From Cryptomeria japonica (lineage: Eukaryota > Streptophyta > Pinopsida > Cupressales > Cupressaceae): 64,000 nt of DNA. The notes under the pieces are model-generated. The model saw nothing but the letters and a program-made list of their open reading frames with translations, ran no database searches and was not told where the DNA came from. The stretch is taken from the NCBI RefSeq assembly GCF_030272615.1, contig NC_081409.1, positions 531,525,791-531,589,790 of the forward strand, written 5' to 3'. This document shows positions 1-11,670 of this stretch, piece by piece. The position numbers and the translations under genes are program-made. The first letter of the stretch is position 1. Each line of letters opens with the position of its first letter.

Positions 1-29
1 GTGTACATGCATGCAAAATATGGAAACAC

Positions 30-1620
30 AAACGAAGCAAATTTAGAAGCATAAGCTATGCGCATGAACTGTTTGTCAAAATGCCTCGAGAGATTTCATG
101 TCACGGGATGCGTGATTGGTCTTGATATGCATAAAATAGACATGTTGAAAGAGCTTCATATACTTTCAGATGAATGCAATTATCAGGTGTAAAGCCGAAT
201 TAAACTGGTTGCCTAGCCAAAATAAAAGATTTGGAAACATGTGGAATTGCACAAAGTCGTGGCACATTGAGATCTCATCACATTGAAGTGTTCGAAGTAG
301 TTGAAGTGTTCTACAGGGTGCCACATTGAGATCTCATCACATGAAATGTAATGATTGCAGGGGTTGTATATAAATATAACATATTAGTTGAAAAGGCTTT
401 ATAAACTTTCAAGTTAATACAATTGGTAGGCGTGAAGCCAGACTCCACTACTTGCGCCAGCATCTTCCTCCTACCCATGCCACCGTGGAAAGCTCGCGAC
501 AGGGTATGCACATTCATCAAAGCGTAAATGAGAAGGGCGTTGTCAGATGTTGTAATTACAAAGTCATGATCGACTTGCTTGCAAAATGTGGAAGGAAAGA
601 AGGCTCGCAAACTCTTTTACTAAATACCTCATAAAGACGTCATCTCAAGGAAATAAATGGAATAATTTCCAGGAAATACACAAAATAATGTTTTTTGAAA
701 AGCCTTTTAGAAACTTTATATCAAATTCAAAGTGGCAGATGAAAAGCCAAACCCCACAATCTTTTCCCACGTCTTCTATGTCAGCACAAAAATGGAGCCT
801 AACAATAGCGTATGGATTATTATGCAAACGTGAGAGATAAAGGTGGTTTGTCATCTGTGTGTTAATTGCAATTGGCTTGGTCAACATGTATGCACAAAAG
901 TGTTGAAGCTGCATAAACAAGGCATAAGAGTTGCTTTGTCAATAAGGACTATGGAAATGGTACTGTTTAAATAGCATATGAAGTGTGGAGAAACATAATC
1001 AGAGCACACTTGAATGGTTTGACAAAATGATTTAAAGAGACACCATCCCATGGCATGTAAAGATTGCATGATATACACAAAATCAATTTGGTGAATAGCC
1101 TTCAGAAATTTTAGCAAATGCAATTGGCAGGTGTAAAGTCAAATTCAACAACCTTCATTAACATCCTTCCAGCTTGCACAAAGCCGGAGAAATTGGCATG
1201 AAATTTCCTGTTTCAAGGCATTTATTTAATGATGTAAAACATAAGGAAAAAGAAACATTTATCGATCACCATGATGAGAGTTAATAACTGTATTTGTTTT
1301 GTTAAACATGGTCAACGTTCTTTTGGAGATTACTGGTGATGCTAAATGAAAAATTTGAAAAATTATGCTTGTCGCACTATATCAGATGACCAACAACAAT
1401 ATATGGACGTCCATCATAGTATAATGGAGAAAGCTTTTTGTCAGATATTAAAGTTTGGAATGCTCTTGTAGATATGCATGCAAACTGTGGAATCATATAT
1501 GATGCACCTGAAGTGTTTGACAGAATCCCTCAAAGAGATGTCATCCCGAGGAATAAAATGAAATGATTCCAGGTTGTGCACAAATTGGTATTTTCGAGTC
1601 ATCATGAGCTTTTGGACAGT
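30..1620 (+). pseudogene. Decayed PPR (PLS-type) gene
   Basis: Successive short stretches, in changing frames with stops, read as pentatricopeptide repeats. The clearest are GMHIHQSV followed by a YAKCG-like motif (about 500-600), ADEKPNPTIFSHVF (about 737-778), GVKPDSTT (about 430-455), and VWNALVDMHANCG then FDRIPQRDVIP (about 1452-1545). These match the usual sequence order of plant PLS-class PPR proteins: VxNALVDMYAKCG, then FDxMPxRDVxSWNAMI, then a block around GVKPNxxTF, then the next repeat. At least four or five degraded units lie in tandem on the plus strand. Intact members are RNA-binding organelle proteins used in editing, splicing or stability of transcripts. No frame here exceeds about 90 codons, so no product is expected. 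The start lies outside the window or is lost. Assignment to the PPR family is confident; which PPR gene is unknown. Confidence 0.85.
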
Positions 1621-1631
1621 GAGTTATATAC

Positions 1632-1862
1632 GACATATTGGTGGTTTCAACACCTAATAAGACACATTATGAAATACTCATGGATATTCTAAAACACCCA
1701 AAGTCTCATCACATTCTTGTAGAAAAACCTCTTTGTACTAAAGTGGAGCATTGCAGAAATGTCGTAATAGCGGTCATGGATAAGGAGGAATACTTCCTCG
1801 TCTTTGAAAATTCTTATCTCGCGACCTTTACTTGCTGCGTTCGAAAATCCTGTGACTGGTAA
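1632..1862 (+). pseudogene. Gfo/Idh/MocA-type oxidoreductase fragment
   Basis: An open stretch of 76 codons starting at the aspartate codon at 1632 contains VVSTPNKTHYEILMDIL and then HHILVEKPLCT. This is the end of the NAD(P)-binding Rossmann half of Gfo/Idh/MocA oxidoreductases. The EKP lysine motif, which is part of the active site, is preserved. Plant members of this family carry nearly the same wording. After the EKP block the similarity fades, and the frame ends at 1862 in unrelated sequence. The C-terminal substrate domain and the first Rossmann strands are missing, so this is a fragment and not a gene. It abuts the PPR debris on the same strand without a visible spacer, so the two may have been joined by rearrangement or by element-mediated capture. 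Confidence 0.75.
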
Positions 1863-2183
1863 GAGGAAGGGGAAAACGATCTGCTGACGACCAGGAGCCC
1901 TTCCAGCCGGTTGAATCTAAGTGAGTTGACCGATTGATCCGGTCAACTCAAAAAAGAACTGGGGCCCGCTTACGACTGGGAGCCCCTCCAACCAGTGGTC
2001 AATAACACGACCCGGTCAATAACATGACCTGTTATTGACACATCATATAACCCTCGTGTTATATGACTTTGCAAAACTATGAAGAAGCAACTAACTCTGT
2101 CGAGACCAATAATACGACATGTTATCGGTATTGACTAACACGAAATGTTAGTTACACTGAATTCCCGGAATTGATCCCTGCAA
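1863..2183. other. No recognised gene; short inverted repeats
   Basis: I see no gene here. The stretch has an 8-bp inverted repeat (AGTTGACC / GGTCAACT, about 1924-1948) and several related copies of a CAATAACACGACC-like word (about 1990-2140). It separates the oxidoreductase fragment from the chromovirus remnant and may contain the breakpoint where the 5' part of that element was lost. Confidence 0.5.
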
Positions 2184-4405
2184 GGTTTTGGCACAAAAAA
2201 AGCCAACACTAACCAATCCAAAGCTAAGGTAGAACAATGTCTGTTTGAAGCCAAGCTTTATCTTTCGAGTTTCTCTATCAAAGTGAATCTTTATGTAAAT
2301 CCCTTAGATTCCTATGATGTGGTCCTAGGTATGAAGTGGTTGTGGAGACATAAAGCTAAGGTTAATTTCTACTCTAAAATAGTTGAATGCCTAGATGATG
2401 TAGGAAACAAAGTTTTTCTTCAGGGCATTCAAAGGGAAGTAAAGTTGAGACAAATCTCAACCATGCATCTTAAAAGGGCCACGTGAAGAGGGTGTCAACT
2501 CTTTGTAGTTAAAATGGAGAAGGTAGAGGGAATCTCAGAGACATATGTATTAAATGACCTAATCTTAAGCAATTCTCCTCTACTATAGGGAATGGAAGAA
2601 GAATATCTTAAAGGTGAAAGGAAACTGAGTATAAAAGACTACCCTTTTCTTCAAGACTACTAGGATGTTTTTTCAGAAGAACTTCTTGGATTCTCCCCAA
2701 AGAGGATTTTTGATTTCTCTATTGACCTTGTGCCTGGAACAAAACCAATTTCTAAAGCTCCATATTGGATGAATACTATGAAGTTGATGGAATTGAAGGC
2801 TTCGTTGCAAGAACTATTGAGTAAAGGTTTGATTAGACCTAGTGTCTTGCCTTGGGGAGCCCTAGTCATCTTTGTTAAAAAGAAGGATGAAACTTTGTGA
2901 TTGTGTATAGATTATCGTATGCTTAAGAAGGAAATGATAAAGAATAAATACCCATTGCCATGTATTGATGGTCTATTTGGTTAGATGCATGGGGCAATAG
3001 TTTTCTCCAAGATTGATCTAAGGCCAGGTTTCATCAACTAAGGTTCAGGGATAAAGATATCCATAAAACATCTTTTTGAACAAGGTACAAACAATATAAG
3101 TTCATACTCTTACCTTTTGGATTGACAAATGCCCCTACAACATTCATGAACTTGATGAATAGTGTGTTTAGAGATTGTTTATACAAGTTTGTTATGGTAT
3201 TTTTGGACAATATTTTTGTATATTCTAAGAATGAAGAAGGACATTTTTGACATCTTCAAATATTTCTTCAATGTCTAAGAGAGTAGAAATTGTATGCCAA
3301 GCTCTCAAAATGTACTTTCTTTTAGAAATAAGTTCAATATATGGGGCATATAATTTCTATTGAAGGAATTACAGTATACCTAGTTAAAATCATTTGAGCA
3401 ATTATGAAATAGCCTTCTTCAAAGAATGTGCATGAAGTTTGTAGTTTCATGTGTTTAGCAAGGTATTATAGGAAGTTTGTGCCAAAGTTTTCTAAGATTG
3501 CTCATCCCATTACTTCTTTGCAAAGGAAAGGTAAATGTTTTGAATGGTCGAAAAAATGCCAGGAAGCATTTGATCTTCTAAAAGAGGTTGAATTCAATGC
3601 TGATGTTCAAAGTTCGTGATCTTGAAGGCTATTTTGTTGTTATTGCTGATGCTTTGGGAGAGGGAATAAATGAGTGCTTATGCAGGATGGGTAAGTTATC
3701 GCCTATGAGTCTAAAAAATTAAAGACTTATTAGTAGAATTATGCTTTGCATGTTCTTGAACTAGCAGTAGTTGTGCATGTGTTGCGAATGTGGCGACATT
3801 ATCTGCTAGGGAAAACTTTTGAGTTGAAAATAGTCCATCAAGGTCTTAAATATTTGTTTACCCAACAACATCAAAATTCTCGTTAGAGGAGATGGTTGGA
3901 GTTGATATCTGATTATGATTTTGAGATCAACTATTTCATAAGCAAGGAGAACCAAGTGGCAGATGCTCTAAGTTGAAGGTGACACATTTCGTTAATGATC
4001 TCCATTCATTCAAATTTCAGGAATCAAGTACTACAAAACTTAATGGGAGATGATTACTATGAGCAAGCCAAGAATGATCTCTCATTCAACCCTCAAGATC
4101 CAAGGTATGATGGGTTCTATTATGAGCTAGATGGTTTGTTAAGGTTTAAAGGAAGAACACACATTCTAGGATTTGAGGAATATTGTGAGGAAGGAAGATT
4201 ATTCTGCACCATATTTAGGACACTCTCGGGTGACAAAGCTTTTAGTAGACGTGAAACCATTGTATATCTAGAAAGGAAAGAAAAGGAATGTTGCAAGGTT
4301 TGTAGCAGGATGTCTAGAATGCCAAAGGGTGAAGGCAAAATATCATCACCCGATAGGACTTTTGTTCAATAATGAGATTCTGAAGTGGAAGTAGTAGATC
4401 ATTAG
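2184..4405 (+). pseudogene. Ty3/gypsy chromovirus pol, 5' piece (PR-RT-RH)
   Basis: The order is the end of the protease (SYDVVLGMKWLWRHKAKV, from 2311), reverse transcriptase ([36 protein letters not shown] near 3200), the RNase H connection (ARYYRKFVPKFSKIAHPI, about 3447-3500), a degraded RNase H and the start of the integrase zinc-binding region (about 4030-4370). Many stops and several frame changes break it. The catalytic FLDD box reads FLDN, so the second aspartate is lost. Gag, the 5' LTR and most of the protease are absent, so the element is 5'-truncated. The sequence is interrupted at 4405 by a solo LTR and continues at 5643. It is the outermost and oldest shell of the nested cluster. 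Confidence 0.88.
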
Positions 4406-5637
4406 TGTAAAGCGGAAAAATCGAACCCTAGTTGTTTTTCCCTCCCCAACTCCAAGGAGAGAGAAGGGAGGTCACTAGGGTTGATGGTTTTCACTTAGGA
4501 GAGACTTTACATTCAAAAGAGGGGTTGAAACCCACAAGATCCAATCCCACGCAATGCAAGACTGGATTTTAAATGAGTTTCAAGGGTTAAGACATCAAGG
4601 ATACCCTCTTTTGTAAAGAATGTAGATAGAATGATTGAACTAGGAATGCATGTAGAAGCAAGAAAGATTCGCTTATAAATAGAGATGGGGACACAGGATG
4701 AAGCTACGGACCTGGAATTAGCAGTAAAATGTCGAGACAATGCTGTTCTGCAAATTTGAGCGAAAGTTGACGGGACGATGGCGCCCGGAGTACACACGGT
4801 CCTCCGAAAAATCCGCGAAATGAAGGTGGATCTGTTCGTCTCTGCACAAGGATTCCAGATCTTCAATTACAGCCGCGTACCTGCAACCTACACACATAAA
4901 AGAGAGGACGATTGGGGGGTTAGGGATTAGGGGTTTGCCTTTAGGTCAAACCCCGGTTTTGGAATTAACCAAGAAATGAGAATGCTGTAAATGTAAATGT
5001 TTGTAATGTAAACAAGTACTGATACCTTGTTGTAAGAATGTTTGTATTCTTACATGCGAAGGTGTAATGAATGTTGTATGTTGTATGTTGTAGGTGATCT
5101 CCTCTTCAATGGTTGAATCCTTGTCTTGAATGCAACACTTAGCCTTGAATGGAGACTTAGAATGCTCATTTGCTTGAAGGAATGCTTGAATGCTTGAATG
5201 TTTGAATGTTTGAATATCGCTTCCGCGTCTTGCTCTTTCTTATTTCCTTCCTCCCTTTCTAGGAGAGGAAAAGTAGTTTATATACTTGTCAATTAGGGTT
5301 GAGAGACTGAGTTTCCCGACCTTAGGCCGACCTAGAAACAATATTTTTTGAATTGCAAACTTAAAGACCCGATGCCCAACAAGAGACCGGGCCCAAAATA
5401 GGGCCAGGGACCAGGGCGCTGGGTGCCATGGTCCTGAAGGACCAGGGCGCTGGGCGCCATGGTCCCACCTCCCGGGACAGCAGGGTGCAAGGAGGGATCA
5501 GGCCAAGGTGCAGAAAAATGCAGTTTTTGGTGTCGCAAGCAAGTTTCGGGGTCTCCATTTAGGTTCAACGTTGCATCGCCATCGTGAAGACCCAAATGCA
5601 GTCGAAATTGCAAGTGTCGCAATTTTAGGACGCTACA
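4406..5637 (-). repeat. Solo LTR of the gag-only LTR family
   Basis: This 1,232-bp block starts TGTAAAGCGG and ends GGACGCTACA, like both LTRs of the element at 9269-17093. It is flanked by the 5-bp duplication ATTAG (4401-4405 and 5638-5642). Removing the block and one ATTAG rejoins the chromovirus integrase (SIDFIQGLP). It is a solo LTR, the usual product of recombination between the two LTRs of a once complete element. Orientation is inferred from the coding strand of the full-length relative. It contains the reverse-strand TATA-like site at 5276-5285 and the GGCGCC hairpin region at 4771-4802. It is visibly more diverged than the two LTRs of the full element are from each other. Confidence 0.95.
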
Positions 5638-5642
5638 ATTAG

Positions 5643-6295
5643 TATAGATTTTATTCAAGGTCTTCCTATGTCTAGATATAATAATAATGCTATTTTGATT
5701 GTGATGGATAGGCTCACCAAGGTAGCTCACTTCATACTTGAAAACCTAATAGATGGTGCACTAGTCATAGCCCATAAATTTGTTCAAGAGTTGTTTAGGT
5801 TGCATGGAGTTCTTGAGAAGATCATCTCAGATAGAGATTCACGTATGGCATCTAGGTTTTGGCAATCCTTTTTTACTTATCTAGGCACTCAACTCAATAA
5901 AAGTTCAACTTACCACCATAAGACAAATGATCAAACAAAAAGGGTTAATTAGGTTTTAGAAGATTTGTTCAAGGTGTATTGCATGGAAGAACAATACAAG
6001 TGGGAGGATTATTTACCACTTGTGGAGTTTTCTTATAATAATTCATATCATTCTACAATAAAAATGACTCATTTTGAAGCATTGTACGGATGAAAGTGTT
6101 AAACTCCTATAAGTTGGGATAAGCTAGAAGATAGGATTAGCCTTGGTCTAGAAATGCTAGCAAAAATGGAAGAGCAAGTTAAATTAATCAAGTAAAGATT
6201 GGTAAAATGTAATGATAGACAAAAGAGTTATGCTAATGCTGAGCATACCCCAAGATAGTTTTCGATAGGAGACAAAGGTTTGTTAAGAGTGAAAC
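5643..6295 (+). pseudogene. Chromovirus integrase core, middle piece
   Basis: This continues the pol frame after the solo LTR. It reads SIDFIQGLPMSRYNNNAI, then VMDRLTKVAHF, ISDRDSRMASRFWQSFF and VEFSYNNSYHSTIKMTHF, the core order of a Ty3/gypsy integrase (the D, D, E catalytic domain). The third region reads DQTKRVN where the family has DQTERVN, next to a stop, so catalysis is doubtful. It runs to GDKGLLRVK at about 6270-6293. There copia-1 is inserted, with GAAAC at 6291-6295 as the left copy of the target duplication. The frame resumes at 36165. Confidence 0.9.
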
Positions 6296-7815
6296 TGTTG
6301 GCATTACAATAAGTTGGGAGATTGATGATATTGAGAGGTTGTTGGAGATGAATGATTTAATTGATAAAGGATGATTACTGTCTTAATATTATTATTTTGT
6401 CATTGATGTCAAGCAATTGATTTTCTGATTCAGTATGATGTTGTCATATCTTAAAAAGTATGTTTTGATGAGTATAAAGATGTCGGTAAGTGACACAGAA
6501 AGAATGTGAAAATAAAGGGGAGTAATAAGTTATTCAATGGGCAACAATTACCGAGTTAGACAGTGATGAGATTATGATGTTTTGATTGTTTTGATATCCC
6601 ATATATATGTATTTGAAGACTAAACAAGAAGGGGAAAAGATTTCATGTAATAAAATGAGTAAAGGTTTGATACTATTCTATTTTATCGAGCAAGGAGCTA
6701 GTCGGTAAACTCCAAGGTTACCAGTGTTGGTTAATGAAAGAAAAAGTTACCGAGAAGATAATGTCTACTGAGTAAAGTTCAATATTAACTGAGTATCAAC
6801 CGAGCAGTAACAAAATGCATTAAATAAGTGTATACATTATTAAATGAAGGATGCCAATGAGCTGGAGGTTTACTGAAGATAGGAATGTCGTGCAAGAAGT
6901 TTGTTAAGGATCAACGGTAATTAAAATTCAAGAGTAAGATCTACAACACAGATTGAACGGTCCTAACCAAGCACAAGTACCAAGAAAGGTATACAAGTTT
7001 CAAGGCAAGATAAAACATTTTTCAGATTGAAGGATACAATGAACCTAGTCAAGTTTGAAGATCTGATGGCTAAGATTAATCATGGGAAATGTGATTAAGG
7101 AGATTAAGCGGTTGGGAATTGCTTATAAATAAAGTAATGTTGTTGAAAAAAAAAGCGGGCAAACTGAAGCACAGTGATGCTACATAAGTGATTACCGAGT
7201 ACAGAAGATTGAAGATCTGATTGAAGAACAAATTGAGGAGCCTAGCAAGTAGAAAGATAAGTCTTATGACAAGATTATCTTGAGCACATTGAGCACATAG
7301 AATCTGCTTTAACATTTTAGATGTGAAGTTGCAGATACATTTTATTACTGTTATTTATTTCTGTAAGTGATAGGAAATCTCTTAACCAAGTGGACTTAAC
7401 AGTCTTATTTGTAAATCCTCTTGGAAGGTAACATTCTGAATGAGTGTTTGAAATCCTTTGACAAGGTCACTTATAACAAAGTGAAGATTCTAACAGATCT
7501 GAGGGAAATCCCTTGACCGGGTCACATCTAGCAATGTGTATGTAATCTTTAACAGGATTTGCTTTTAACCGAGCATACTCTAGAAGAATATATTTTCTTG
7601 TGGGTCCGAAATCCCACAGTGGTTTTTCCCTATTAGGGTTTCCACGTTAAATCTGGTGTCAAATGTGATTTAATGTTTCATGTTTATCTGTTTATGAGTT
7701 TGAATGATTTACAGTCATAAGTTGCATATCAAGTAAATGCTACTGAGGTTGAATCTGATTAGAGTAATTATTATCGAGGTTATTTGATTCAACCCCCCCT
7801 CTCATCTAACTAACA
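6296..7815 (+). repeat. copia-1 5' LTR
   Basis: The 1,520-bp LTR is bounded by TGTTGG and TAACA and is nearly identical to 34635-36159. A TATA box (TATAAATA, 7124-7131) probably sets the transcription start. Downstream lies a degenerate array of units such as GAAATCCCTTGACCGGGTCA (about 7375-7560). Then comes the conserved block GTGGTTTTTCCC (7619-7630), which recurs in all four copia elements here. A C-rich run (about 7792-7801) precedes the end. Confidence 0.95.
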
Positions 7816-7817
7816 AT

Positions 7818-7829
7818 TGGTATCAGAGC
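7818..7829 (+). promoter_or_regulatory. copia-1 primer-binding site (tRNA-iMet)
   Basis: TGGTATCAGAGC lies two bases after the 5' LTR. It is the usual plant copia primer site complementary to the 3' end of initiator methionine tRNA, where minus-strand cDNA synthesis starts. Confidence 0.95.
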
Positions 7830-7877
7830 TTGGACTCCAGAAGAAAAGTTTAAAGGTACTTAAGGCAAGATTCGAAG

Positions 7878-9268
7878 ATGTATAAAAGGGATGCACCAAA
7901 GCTGAACAAGTCAAGTTTCACCACATGGCAGAAAAGGATGAAGCTGCAATTATTAGGAATTGGAGAATATGCAACATATTATCTGGAGAATGATTACATT
8001 GCACTTAGCACCTACCCTATGACAATGGAAGAAATAAAGGCAAAGCAAGAACACATTCAAGCAATGATAGAAATAACATACACTTTGACCGACTCAGAGT
8101 TTAATGATCTAGAAGGTTGTAATGATACCAAAGCAATGTGGAATAAGCTCACATCTGTGTATGATGGAGATGAACATGTTGAAAGAGAAAAAGTGGACAA
8201 TCTAAGAAGACAACTTGAATCCATGAGAATGAATGAAGGTGAGAACATAATCCAATACAGTACAAGGTTAAAGGAAACTGTCCATCAAATCAAAGGAGCA
8301 GGAGGAACTATCGAAGAAAAGGATGTAACAAGTAAGTTGTTGAGAACACTTCTACCTGCTTATGCCATTAGAGTCTCTGCAATCAATGAATTGAGGTCTG
8401 TACCAAACCTGCTAGTCTCTTTGGATGCTACTATCGGTAACCTACATGCTTTTGAGTTAAGTAATTTTGATAATAGTGGGTCTTCGGTAAATAAAGTTGA
8501 ATTTGCATTTAGTTATTTTCATCTCAGTGAATCTGAAGATTACAATGATAGAATGTCTAAGTATGCTGAAGGAAATCACAGTGGAGCAAGTGAGAGATTT
8601 TGCAAAAACATGGAATAAGTACACAAACTATATGAGGAAATCAGAAAGCAAGAAGAATTTGAAGAATTATTGGCCAGAAGGTTACCGAGAGGCAAAGGTA
8701 AGTATAAAGGGAAGTTACCTTTAAAATGTTTTAACTGTGATAAAATTGGACATATGGCTTCTAACTGTCCTGACAAAGATGATGAAAATAAAGATTACCG
8801 AGATGACAGACAGAAAGACAACCAATACATAAGACATCGAGACTTCAGAAGGAGAGAAAGAAAGACATGTCTAGTAGCTGATGAGGAATCCAATGATGAT
8901 AAATCTGATGAGACTGAGACTGAGGAAGTTGTATATGTGGCTATCAAAGATGGATCAGATGAAGAAAGGTATGAAGAAAAAGCCTTAATATCACACATAA
9001 ATAAAAATGATTCTTGGATCATAGATAGTGGATGCTCACATCACATGATAGGTGATAAACACAAGTTTGTTAAATTAGAAGATTATGATGGAGGTCATGT
9101 AAGATTTGGTAATGATGCACCATGTCCTGTGAAAGGTAAAGGTACAATCACACTTCTTGACAATGCTAAATGTGATGATGTATATTGGGTTGAAGGTCTG
9201 AAATACAATTTGTTGAGTGTAGCACAACTAAATAATACAGGATACCAAATAGAATTTCAGAAAGGAAT
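7878..9268 (+). pseudogene. gag: copia-1 gag, CCHC knuckle and protease start
   Basis: The frame starts at ATG 7878. The N-terminal part (KSSFTTWQKRMKLQLLGIG onward) is a UBN2-type copia Gag domain that forms the virus-like particle. A single TAA at 8616-8618 interrupts it. The same frame continues without shift into LPRGKGKYKGKLP and the zinc knuckle CFNCDKIGHMASNC (about 8727-8770), which binds RNA. An acidic linker follows, then the aspartic protease active site WIIDSGCSHHM (about 9013-9045). The stretch is cut at 9268 by the gag-only LTR element, whose LTR supplies a false end to the frame. It continues at 17099. Apart from the single stop it would be functional-looking. Confidence 0.92.
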
Positions 9269-10498
9269 TGTAAAGCGGAAAATCACGATCGAACCCTAGT
9301 TGTTCTCCCCTCTTCCAACTCCGAGGAGAGAGAAGGGAGGTTCGCTAGGATTCGATGGTTTTCACTTAGGGGAGAGACTTTACATTCAAAAGAGGGGTTG
9401 AAACCCACAAGATCCAATCCCACGCAATGCAAGATTGGATGCTAAATGTGTTTCAAGGGTTAAGACAGCAAGGCTACCCTCTTTTGTAAAGAATGTTGAT
9501 AGAAGAATTAAGCTAAGCATGCATAGAAAGTGATAAAGATTCGCTTATAAACTGAGATAGGAATACAGTATGAAGCTGCGGACCTGGAATTAGCAGTAAA
9601 ATGTCGATACGGCGCTGTCCTGCAAATTTGAGCAAAAGTTGTCGGGACGATGGCGCCCGGCGCCACGGTCCTCCGAAAAATCCGCGAAACGAAGGGGGAT
9701 CTGTTCGTCTCTGCACAAGGATTCCAGATCTTCAATTTCAGCCGCGTACCTGCAACCTACACACAAAAAAGCGAAGACGATTGGGGGGTTAGGGATTAGG
9801 GGTTTGCCTTTAGGTCAAACCCCGGTTTTGGAATTAACCAAGAAATGAGCAAGAGCTGTAAATGTAAATGACTGTAAAACAAGTACTAATACCTTGTTCT
9901 AAGGATGTTTGTATCCTTATGTGCGAAGGTTTAGATGTTGTATGTTGTATGTAGCATGTAGTATGTGATCTCCTCTTCAATGGTTGAATCCTTGTCTTGA
10001 ATGCAACACTTAGCCTTGAATGGAGACTTGAAATGATCAATTGCTTGAAGGAATGCTTGAATGCTTGAATGCTTGAGTATAGTTTCCACGCTTTTTACAC
10101 ATATCCCCTTCATGCCAAATGAGAGAGAAAAATGTAGTTTATATACTTGTCATTTAGGGCTGATAGACTGATTTTCCCGACCTTAGGCCGACCAGGAAAG
10201 TTAATTTCCAAATTGCAAACAAAAAGACCCGAGACCCCTTAGGAGACCGGGCCCAAAATAGGACCCAGGGACCAGGGCGCTGGGCGCCCTGGTCCTGAAG
10301 GACCAGGGCGCTGGGCGCTCTGGTCCCACCTCCCGGGACAGCAGGGTGCAAGGAGGTTCAGGCCAGGGTGCTTGAAAAATGCAGTTTTCAGTGTCGTGAG
10401 CAAGTTTCGGGGTCTCCATTCAGGTTGCGTGTTGCGTCGCCATCGTGAAGACCGAAATGCAGTCGAAATTGCAAGTGTCGCAATTTTAGGACGCTACA
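9269..10498 (-). repeat. 3' LTR of the gag-only element
   Basis: 1,230 bp, TGTAAAGC to GCTACA on the plus strand, closely matching 15858-17093. It carries a reverse-strand TATA-like site (10137-10146), a GGCGCC hairpin (9644-9671) and a second perfect hairpin with 12-bp arms GGACCAGGGCGC / GCGCCCTGGTCC (about 10269-10295). Confidence 0.93.
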
Positions 10499-10513
10499 TT
10501 TAGCCCCCACTTT
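10499..10513 (-). promoter_or_regulatory. Polypurine tract of the gag-only element
   Basis: On the minus strand AAAGTGGGGGCTAAA lies directly before the 3' LTR. This is the expected position and composition for the primer of plus-strand cDNA synthesis, and it confirms the minus orientation of the element. Confidence 0.85.
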
Positions 10514-11670
10514 AGCGGGAGTATGTATGCTCATACTTCCGGTAAAGTACAAGGAAACAATATTGAAAGACTTTCACCACGTCAAGGAGGCAAGATACAC
10601 CAAGCCCCCAGTGGACTAAGGATCTTACGACTTCGATTGACAAAGTAAAAGGGAAGATCACGAGGAAGAACCATGACTGTCAGTAGCAAGGTTCCCTCAC
10701 TATGAGTCATGCCAGAAAGATATCAAAAATTTTCAAGGCCAGGTTAAATTTGCCAAGAAATTTTCAAGTATCTTGAAAAGATATGAACGGGATGTATGCC
10801 CCCCTACGTTAAAGTGATCGCACACGCCTCACCGGGGGTGATTGTTTTAACGTAGTGATACATATAAGAATGAGAAAAGAAAGGAGCACGTTATCGCAAG
10901 GATTTAGCCCCCAAGTGTGAGATAAACCCAAGGATAATAGACACAAAACACAAAGAACGAGGTGACTTCGCTTTCCTCGGGGTTAGTATGCTGTATGATA
11001 ATTCATGTATATATATCATATGTATGTATGCATAATTGTTCTTCATTCCCCAATCAAGGAAGGTCACCTAGAAGAAGGGAACACATGTGTCTTTTGAGTC
11101 AACATGAGAGAGATCGAGAGATTTCAATACTTTGCATCGTCCTCAAGTAGACAACACTAAGGACAACAAATAGAAGAATGAGAATAACATATAGAAGAAG
11201 TAACGAAAGAGAGGGGGAGAGAATCTGCTATGCTAATGAAACTAGTCTAGCACGTCATCTACCCCCCGATCTTGCTGATCAATGTTTCGGGAAGGCAGGG
11301 AACACGCTAGAGGAGGAACATCCAACACAGCAGATGGAGCTATCACAAGATCCAAACAAGGGCTATGTTCATGTTCCGAGCCACGTTGTTCTTGTCTAGG
11401 AGCTAGGATAAGTGCTTTAGAAAATTCATTAGATAAATGGTTATCAACATCAACAAGTTCATATTCACTATCAGAAGCAAGAGGAGTAACATTTTCATCA
11501 TGAATAACATTTTCGTCCATATCATCATCAAGATTTATAAAAATAGGATCTTTAACTTGCACCGGATCAAGACCATCATGCATCTTATGTTTAGGAGATT
11601 TAGGCTCAATGTCCGGCTAAGGAGAAAATGGAATAATGCTTGTTGAAGGTATTTTTGGAGATTGCAAAGT
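10514..11670 (-). other. 3' non-coding stretch of the gag-only element
   Basis: This lies between the gag-protease stop and the purine tract, where an autonomous element would carry pol. It contains no reverse transcriptase or integrase motif in any frame that I can recognise. A minus-strand stretch of 113 codons (11583-11242) is acidic and has no recognisable domain. It may be a remnant of the lost pol junction or chance. Confidence 0.7.

Noticed and set aside
9508-9848. Repeated small frames in the LTRs of the gag-only family (also at 4513-4866 and 16097-16437)
   Set aside because: They recur only because the LTRs are repeated; there is no protein-like conservation beyond nucleotide identity.
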